Assembly: GCA_050248375.1 (NCBI GenBank)
Contig: JBFWSL010000011.1
Span: forward strand, 1-28,328
Reading direction: 5' to 3'
DNA length: 28,328 nucleotides
Source of the DNA: JAYZVT01 sp050248375
GTDB taxonomy: Bacteria; Pseudomonadota; Alphaproteobacteria; Rhizobiales; Methyloligellaceae
Shown piece by piece: positions 24,260 through 28,328 of the stretch. A program made the position numbers and the translations under genes. The notes under the pieces were generated by a model that had not been told where the DNA came from, searched no databases, and saw only the letters and a program-made list of their open reading frames with translations. Position 1 is the first letter of the stretch. Every line of letters begins with the position of its first letter.

Positions 24260-25471
24260 TCACAGCGAGGCTTCGGGCGGCGGCTCGGGCAGGCCGCGCT
24301 TCAGCGCGGCGGCGCCGATGAAGCCGGAAACGGTGTCGAACAGCTCGGGCTCGTCGAGCAGGAAGGCGTCGTGGCCCTTGTCGCTCCTGATCTCCACGAA
24401 GCTGACATTGGCCGCGACCGCGTTCAGCCCCTGCACGATGGCGCGGTTCTCCGAGGTCGGGAACAGCCAGTCGCTGGTGAAGGAAACGATGCAGAAGCGC
24501 GTCCGCGTGCCCCTGAAAGCGCTGGCGAGGCTGCCGCCGTGGTCCGCGGCCAGGTCGAAATAGTCCATGGCGCGGGTCATGTAGAGGTAGCTGTTGGCGT
24601 CGAAGCGGTCCACGAAGGTGAAGCCCTGGTGACGCAGGTAGCTCTCCACCTGGAAATCGGCGTCGAAGCCGAAGGTGATCTTTTCGCGGTCCTGCAGGTG
24701 GCGGCCGAACTTGCGGTGCAGGGCCTCGTCGGACAGATAGGTGATGTGCGCGGCCATGCGCGCCACGGCGAGGCCCTTGCGCGGCACCATACCCTTCTCG
24801 TGGTAGCGTCCGCCGCGCCAGTCCGGATCGGCCATGACCGCCTGACGCCCGACCTCGTGGAAGGCGATGTTCTGGGAGGAATGCCGCGCGGCGGTGGCGA
24901 TGGGGACGGCGGAGAACACGCGGTCCTTCCAGGAGGCCGCCCATTCAAGCACCTGCATGCCGCCCATGGACCCGCCGATGACGCAGAACAGGTCCTCGAT
25001 GCCGAGATGGTCGATCAGCCGCGCCTGGGCGCGCACCATGTCGGCGATGGTGATGACGGGGAAGGACAGGCCATAGGGCTTGCCGGTCGCGGGGTCGATG
25101 GAGCTTGGGCCCGTCGAGCCCATGCAGCCGCCGAGCACGTTGGAGCAGATGACGAAGAAGCGGTTGGTGTCCACCGGCAGGCCGGGTCCGATCATGGTCT
25201 CCCACCAGCCGGGCTTGCCGGTGAGCGGGTGCACGTTGGCCACGTGCTGGTCTCCGGTGAGCGCATGGCAGACCAGCACCGCGTTGGTCCTGTCCGCGTT
25301 CAGCTCGCCATAGGTCTGGTAGGCGATGGTGAAGGGCGCAAGCTTCTGCCCACTGTCGAGCAGCAGCGGCGCGTCCTCGGAAAATCTGGCGACGTGGCTT
25401 TCCGGATTGTGGACCTGGGCGATGCGGGCCGCGGTCAGCGACCGCCGCGCGCGCTTCAGCGTCTCGGCCAT
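24260..25471 (-). CDS. metX: homoserine O-acyltransferase MetX
   Basis: This 403-residue alpha/beta hydrolase transfers an acetyl (or succinyl) group to homoserine, the committed step of methionine synthesis. YQTYGELNADRTNAVLVCHALTGD-type opening, VLGGCMGSTGPSS, the nucleophile elbow GGSMGG (S168), DWLFPTSE with the catalytic Asp region, and SDKGHDAFLLDE with the catalytic His are all present. Acetyl versus succinyl specificity cannot be settled by eye. The ATG at 25469-25471 follows TGGAG; the longer in-frame start at 25537 would run through the riboswitch terminator and is rejected. Expression should be switched off by S-adenosylmethionine through the leader described separately. Confidence 0.95.
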   Translation of the reverse strand: MAETLKRARRSLTAARIAQVHNPESHVARFSEDAPLLLDSGQKLAPFTIAYQTYGELNADRTNAVLVCHALTGDQHVANVHPLTGKPGWWETMIGPGLPVDTNRFFVICSNVLGGCMGSTGPSSIDPATGKPYGLSFPVITIADMVRAQARLIDHLGIEDLFCVIGGSMGGMQVLEWAASWKDRVFSAVPIATAARHSSQNIAFHEVGRQAVMADPDWRGGRYHEKGMVPRKGLAVARMAAHITYLSDEALHRKFGRHLQDREKITFGFDADFQVESYLRHQGFTFVDRFDANSYLYMTRAMDYFDLAADHGGSLASAFRGTRTRFCIVSFTSDWLFPTSENRAIVQGLNAVAANVSFVEIRSDKGHDAFLLDEPELFDTVSGFIGAAALKRGLPEPPPEASL

Positions 25472-25492
25472 GGCTTCAACTCCAGCACGCGC

Positions 25493-25526
25493 AAAAAAAC
25501 CCGGCCGTGAAATCACCAGACCGGGT
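25493..25526 (-). terminator. intrinsic terminator in the metX leader
   Basis: Read on the minus strand, ACCCGGTC pairs with GGCCGGGT (8 bp, one G-U) around a 12-nt loop, followed directly by seven T (25499-25493). It lies between the SAM-II aptamer and the metX ATG. This is the only textbook intrinsic terminator I see in the window. Confidence 0.85.
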
Positions 25527-25535
25527 CGCGTGCCC

Positions 25536-25596
25536 ACGGCCTGTTTAGCGAGTTGTTTAACGTGGCTGCAAGCCGGCCGGCCAAATCACCACCTGT
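25536..25596 (-). promoter_or_regulatory. SAM-II riboswitch aptamer upstream of metX
   Basis: The minus-strand leader reads GTGGTGATTTGG...GCTTGCAGCCAC, then GTTAAACAA...CGCTAAACAGGCCG, the consensus of the alphaproteobacterial SAM-II (metA) motif. P1 is GUGGU (25592-25588) with GCCAC (25566-25562). The GGCC-rich loop and the 3' AGGCCG form the pseudoknot half that closes over SAM. The conserved GCUAAA is at 25549-25544. A promoter ends just upstream (25603), placing the transcript start at the aptamer edge. A terminator follows at 25493-25526. Confidence 0.9.
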
Positions 25597-25602
25597 GCGC
25601 GG

Positions 25603-25630
25603 ATAATGCGCCAACCGCTGGCGGGGTCAA
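25603..25630 (-). promoter_or_regulatory. promoter of the metX riboswitch transcript
   Basis: On the minus strand, TTGACC (25630-25625) and CATTAT (25608-25603) are spaced by 16 bp. The implied start, near 25596, coincides with the first base of the SAM-II aptamer, which supports the assignment. Confidence 0.65.
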
Positions 25631-25675
25631 GAGATTTGCAGGCCATTGGGTAAACCGCGAACGAACAACTTTCTT

Positions 25676-25704
25676 TTGATTTTGGCCCGGGCGGGGCCTA
25701 TCTA
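25676..25704 (+). promoter_or_regulatory. promoter of hisC and the following dehydrogenase gene
   Basis: TTGATT (25676-25681) and TATCTA (25699-25704) are spaced by 17 bp. The implied start is near 25711, giving a leader of about 35 nt to the hisC ATG at 25746. It is back to back with the metX promoter, 45 bp apart. Confidence 0.6.
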
Positions 25705-25745
25705 GGGGCCGCGCCGCGGCCCAAGGCGCGGCTGGAGCCTGACCG

Positions 25746-26879
25746 ATGACCACACAAGAGCCCGCGCCCCGACCGGGAGTCCTCGACATCGAGGCCTATG
25801 TTCCGGGCAAGAGCAAGCTTGCCGGGAGCGGGCCGGTCATCAAGCTGTCGTCCAACGAGACGCCGCTCGGCCCCAGTCCCGCGGCCATCGCGGCGGCAAA
25901 GGCGGCCATGGACGGGATCGACCGCTATCCGGACCCGGCCTCCACGGCGCTGCGGCAGGCCATCGCCGAGCGCCACGGGTTGAACGCGGACCGCATCGTC
26001 TGCGGCGCGGGTTCCGACGAACTGCTCAGCCTGCTCGCCGCCGGTTTCATCGGGCGCGGCGACGAGGCGGTCTACACCGAGCACGGTTTCCTGGTCTACC
26101 GCATCGCCATCCTGGCGGCCGGCGGCACGCCCGTTGTCGCGCGCGAGATCGGCCGCGCCGCCAACGTGGACGAAATCCTGAAGTGCGTGACGGCGCGCAC
26201 GAAGATGGTGTTCATCGCCAATCCCAACAACCCGACGGGCACCTACCTGCCCTTCGACGAGGTGCGGCGGCTGCGCGAGGCGCTGCCCGCCCATGTCATC
26301 CTCGTGCTCGACGCGGCCTATGCGGAATATGTGCGCCGCAACGACTACGAGTCCGGCATCGAGCTGGTGGCGACGACGCCGAACACGGTGATGACGCGCA
26401 CCTTTTCCAAGATCTATGGACTGGCCGGCCTGCGTATCGGCTGGGCCTATTGCCCGCAGGGCGTGGCTGAAGTGCTCAACCGCATCCGGGGGCCGTTCAA
26501 CGTCTCGGCCCCGGCCATCGCCGCGGGCGTGGCGGCGCTCGGCGACCGCGCCCATACCGAGACCGCCGCCGCGCACAACGAGACGTGGCTCGCCTGGCTG
26601 ACGGCGGAGATCGGCAGGCTCGGCCTGGAGGTGACGCCGAGCGTGGCCAACTTCGTGCTGGTGCATTTCCCGAAGGCGAAAGGCCGGACGGCGGCGGAAG
26701 CCGACGAGGCGCTGCAGCGCCGCCGCATCCTCGTGCGCCGGGTGGCGGGCTACGGCTTTCCCGACGCGCTGAGGATTAGCGTCGGCACCGAGGCCGAGAA
26801 CCGCGCCGTGGTGGAGGCGCTGGCCGCGTTCATGGGCAAGGACGAGGGCAAGGACAGGGCCGGAGGGACATCCCGTTGA
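25746..26879 (+). CDS. hisC: histidinol-phosphate (aromatic) aminotransferase
   Basis: This 377-residue PLP enzyme of fold type I transfers an amino group between glutamate and imidazole-acetol phosphate, or aromatic 2-oxo acids. KLSSNETPLGPSP near 33, YPDPAS near 62, NPNNPTGTY near 158 and the PLP lysine K222 in TFSKIYGLAGLRIGW are all seen. Coupling to a downstream prephenate/arogenate dehydrogenase gene (4-nt TTGA overlap) suggests that its main job is in tyrosine/phenylalanine synthesis, possibly the HisC2-type enzyme, rather than in a histidine operon. A clear promoter lies 42 bp upstream. The charged C-terminal tail (GKDEGKDRAGG) is an unconserved extension. Confidence 0.93.
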   Translation: MTTQEPAPRPGVLDIEAYVPGKSKLAGSGPVIKLSSNETPLGPSPAAIAAAKAAMDGIDRYPDPASTALRQAIAERHGLNADRIVCGAGSDELLSLLAAGFIGRGDEAVYTEHGFLVYRIAILAAGGTPVVAREIGRAANVDEILKCVTARTKMVFIANPNNPTGTYLPFDEVRRLREALPAHVILVLDAAYAEYVRRNDYESGIELVATTPNTVMTRTFSKIYGLAGLRIGWAYCPQGVAEVLNRIRGPFNVSAPAIAAGVAALGDRAHTETAAAHNETWLAWLTAEIGRLGLEVTPSVANFVLVHFPKAKGRTAAEADEALQRRRILVRRVAGYGFPDALRISVGTEAENRAVVEALAAFMGKDEGKDRAGGTSR

Positions 26880-27805
26880 GCGGCGTCCGTTTCAAGCGCA
26901 TGGCCCTGATCGGGCTCGGGCTGATCGGCTCGTCCATTGCCCGCGCGGTCGGGCGCGGCGGGCTGGCCGGGGAGGTGGTGGCCCATGCGCGTTCCAAGGC
27001 CACGCGCGACCGGGTCATGGAGCTGAAGATCGCCGACCGGGCCGCCGCGACGGCGGGCGAGGCGGTCGAGGGCGCCGACCTGGTCATCGTCAGCGTGCCG
27101 GTGGGCGCGAGCGGCGCGGTGGCGCGGGAAATCGGTCCGCATCTGGCGAAGGGCGCCGTCGTCACCGACGTGGGCTCGGTCAAGGCGGCGGTGGTCGCGG
27201 CCTTCGAGCCGCATATCCCGGAAGGCGCCGCCTTCGTGGGCGGCCACCCCATTGCGGGCACGGAGCATTCCGGGCCCGACGCGGGCTTCGCGGAGCTGTT
27301 CGAGGGGCGCTGGTGCATCCTGACGCCGTCGGAAAAGAGCACACCGCAAGCGGTGGAGAAGCTGACCGCCTTCTGGAAGGCGCTGGGGTCCAACGTGGAA
27401 ACCATGTCGCCGCAGCACCATGACCTGGTGCTCGCCATCACCAGCCATGTGCCGCATCTGATCGCCTACAACATCGTGGCGACCGCGGACGACCTGGAGC
27501 AGGTGACGCAGAGCGAGGTGATCAAGTTCTCCGCCGGCGGCTTCCGCGACTTCACGCGCATCGCGGCCTCCGATCCCGTCATGTGGCGCGACGTGTTCCT
27601 CAACAACAAGGACGCAGTGCTGGAGACGCTGGGGCGCTTCTCGGAGGACCTGGCGGCGCTGCAGCGGGCGATCCGCTGGGGCGACGGCGAGCAGTTGCAG
27701 GAGCTGTTCACCCGGGCTCGCGCCATCCGCCGCGGCATCATCGAGGCGGGGCAGGACACCGCCGCTCCGGACTTCGGCCGCTCCAGGGGCGCGCCGAAAT
27801 CGTAG
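26876..27805 (+). CDS. tyrC: prephenate/arogenate (cyclohexadienyl) dehydrogenase
   Basis: This 309-residue NAD(P)-dependent enzyme oxidatively decarboxylates prephenate or arogenate toward tyrosine. The Rossmann motif GLGLIGSSIAR starts at residue 13. VTDVGSVK, GGHPIAGTEHSGPDAG (substrate-binding region with the catalytic His) and SHVPHLIAYN follow. It lacks a chorismate mutase domain. Start: TTG at 26876 overlaps the hisC stop and follows GGAGGG at a good distance; an ATG at 26900 is the alternative but loses the start of the nucleotide-binding strand. The next gene begins 5 bp after its stop. The symbol could equally be tyrA. Confidence 0.92.
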   Translation: MSGVRFKRMALIGLGLIGSSIARAVGRGGLAGEVVAHARSKATRDRVMELKIADRAAATAGEAVEGADLVIVSVPVGASGAVAREIGPHLAKGAVVTDVGSVKAAVVAAFEPHIPEGAAFVGGHPIAGTEHSGPDAGFAELFEGRWCILTPSEKSTPQAVEKLTAFWKALGSNVETMSPQHHDLVLAITSHVPHLIAYNIVATADDLEQVTQSEVIKFSAGGFRDFTRIAASDPVMWRDVFLNNKDAVLETLGRFSEDLAALQRAIRWGDGEQLQELFTRARAIRRGIIEAGQDTAAPDFGRSRGAPKS

Positions 27806-27810
27806 CGCCC

Positions 27811-28328
27811 ATGAGGGACCTGTGGATCTTCGCCTATGGATCGCTGATGTGGCGGACGGGCTTTCCCTATGAGGAAGCCGCGCCGGCGCTGATCACCGGC
27901 TCCCATCGCGGCCTGTGCGTCTATTCCTTCGTGCATCGCGGCACGCCGCGGCTTCCCGGCCTCGTGCTCGGCCTCGACGCGGGCGGCGTCTGCGAGGGGC
28001 TCGCCTTCCGCGTCAGCCGCGGCGACCGGCGCAAGGTGATCGGCTATCTGCGCGCGCGCGAGCAGGCGACGCGGGTCTACCGCGAGGCGGAACGGGTGGT
28101 GGAACTGCGCGACGGCAGCCACCGGCAGGTGCGGGCGCTGTGCTACATGGTGGACCGCACCCACCGGCAGTATGCGGGACGGCTGCCGCTGGAAGTGCAG
28201 GCGGCGCTGGTGCGGCGGGGACGGGGGCGGTCCGGCGACAACATCGCCTATGTGGTCAACACGGTGAAGCACCTGCGCGAGCAGGGCATCCATGATGCCG
28301 GGATGGGGCGGCTGCTGGTGCGGCTGGG
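27811..28328 (+). CDS. chaC: ChaC-like gamma-glutamylcyclotransferase, partial (C-terminus off the right edge)
   Basis: At least 172 residues are visible and the frame is open to the window end. The start MRDLWIFAYGSLMW carries the family's YGSL substrate-binding loop, and GVCEGLAFRV holds the expected catalytic glutamate. YLRAREQATRVY and YVVNTVKHLREQGIHD are further ChaC landmarks. ChaC enzymes cleave glutathione to 5-oxoproline and Cys-Gly in the cytosol. It begins 5 bp after the dehydrogenase stop, so it is probably in the hisC operon. Specificity for glutathione over other gamma-glutamyl compounds is inferred from family membership. Confidence 0.9.
   Translation, partial: MRDLWIFAYGSLMWRTGFPYEEAAPALITGSHRGLCVYSFVHRGTPRLPGLVLGLDAGGVCEGLAFRVSRGDRRKVIGYLRAREQATRVYREAERVVELRDGSHRQVRALCYMVDRTHRQYAGRLPLEVQAALVRRGRGRSGDNIAYVVNTVKHLREQGIHDAGMGRLLVRL

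Overview
The window is a dense, high-GC stretch of bacterial chromosome. Its gene set points to an alphaproteobacterium: a PhaR-type PHB regulator divergent from phaAB, an mtgA-rpmF pair, a metX-metW pair behind a SAM-II riboswitch and divergent from hisC and a cyclohexadienyl dehydrogenase gene, plus short GC-rich interspersed palindromes of the kind common in that class. No rRNA, tRNA, CRISPR array, integrase or transposase was seen. I cannot name the genus from sequence alone.

Layout, left to right. (1) 1-3712, minus strand: a likely catabolic operon of an aldehyde dehydrogenase, a PEP-mutase/isocitrate-lyase superfamily enzyme resembling oxaloacetate decarboxylase, a small secreted SH3 protein, and an NMT1-like ligand-binding protein that lacks a signal peptide and runs off the left edge. 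(2) 3895-4307: a compact HicB-HicA toxin-antitoxin pair, convergent with a DNA photolyase (4353-5801). (3) 6022-9827: a zinc locus, zur-znuC-znuB, interrupted by an inverted-repeat element and an opposite-strand flavin monooxygenase gene; no znuA is present. znuB overlaps ispG, which is convergent with and overlaps ispA (both isoprenoid genes). (4) 12056-13533: mtgA, rpmF and a small membrane protein. (5) 13599-15990: a small hypothetical gene and a PAS-GGDEF-EAL protein whose EAL domain looks active while its GGDEF active site is lost. (6) 16171-19078: phaR divergent from phaA-phaB, with a perfect inverted repeat upstream of phaR. (7) 19231-21594: a CaCA-family antiporter, an EamA exporter and a DUF985 cupin. 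(8) 21922-28328: gloB, a methyltransferase, metW and metX; then hisC, a tyrosine-pathway dehydrogenase and a ChaC-like gene cut by the right edge.

The most informative regulatory structure is upstream of metX (25493-25630, minus strand). In order it holds a sigma70-like promoter, a SAM-II aptamer starting at the predicted transcript start, and an intrinsic terminator with a seven-T tract. The 3' strand of the aptamer is exactly complementary over 7 nt to the 3' arm of the terminator, so a complete SAM-controlled attenuation switch can be read from the sequence. Other notable items are interspersed repeats that supply the TAG stop codons of two unrelated genes, two inverted-repeat elements built from one core in opposite orientations, and a degenerate GGDEF domain that keeps its RxxD inhibitory site. 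I found no clear evidence for a wholly new multi-gene system. The least familiar gene group is the left-edge operon with its apparently cytosolic NMT1-like protein.
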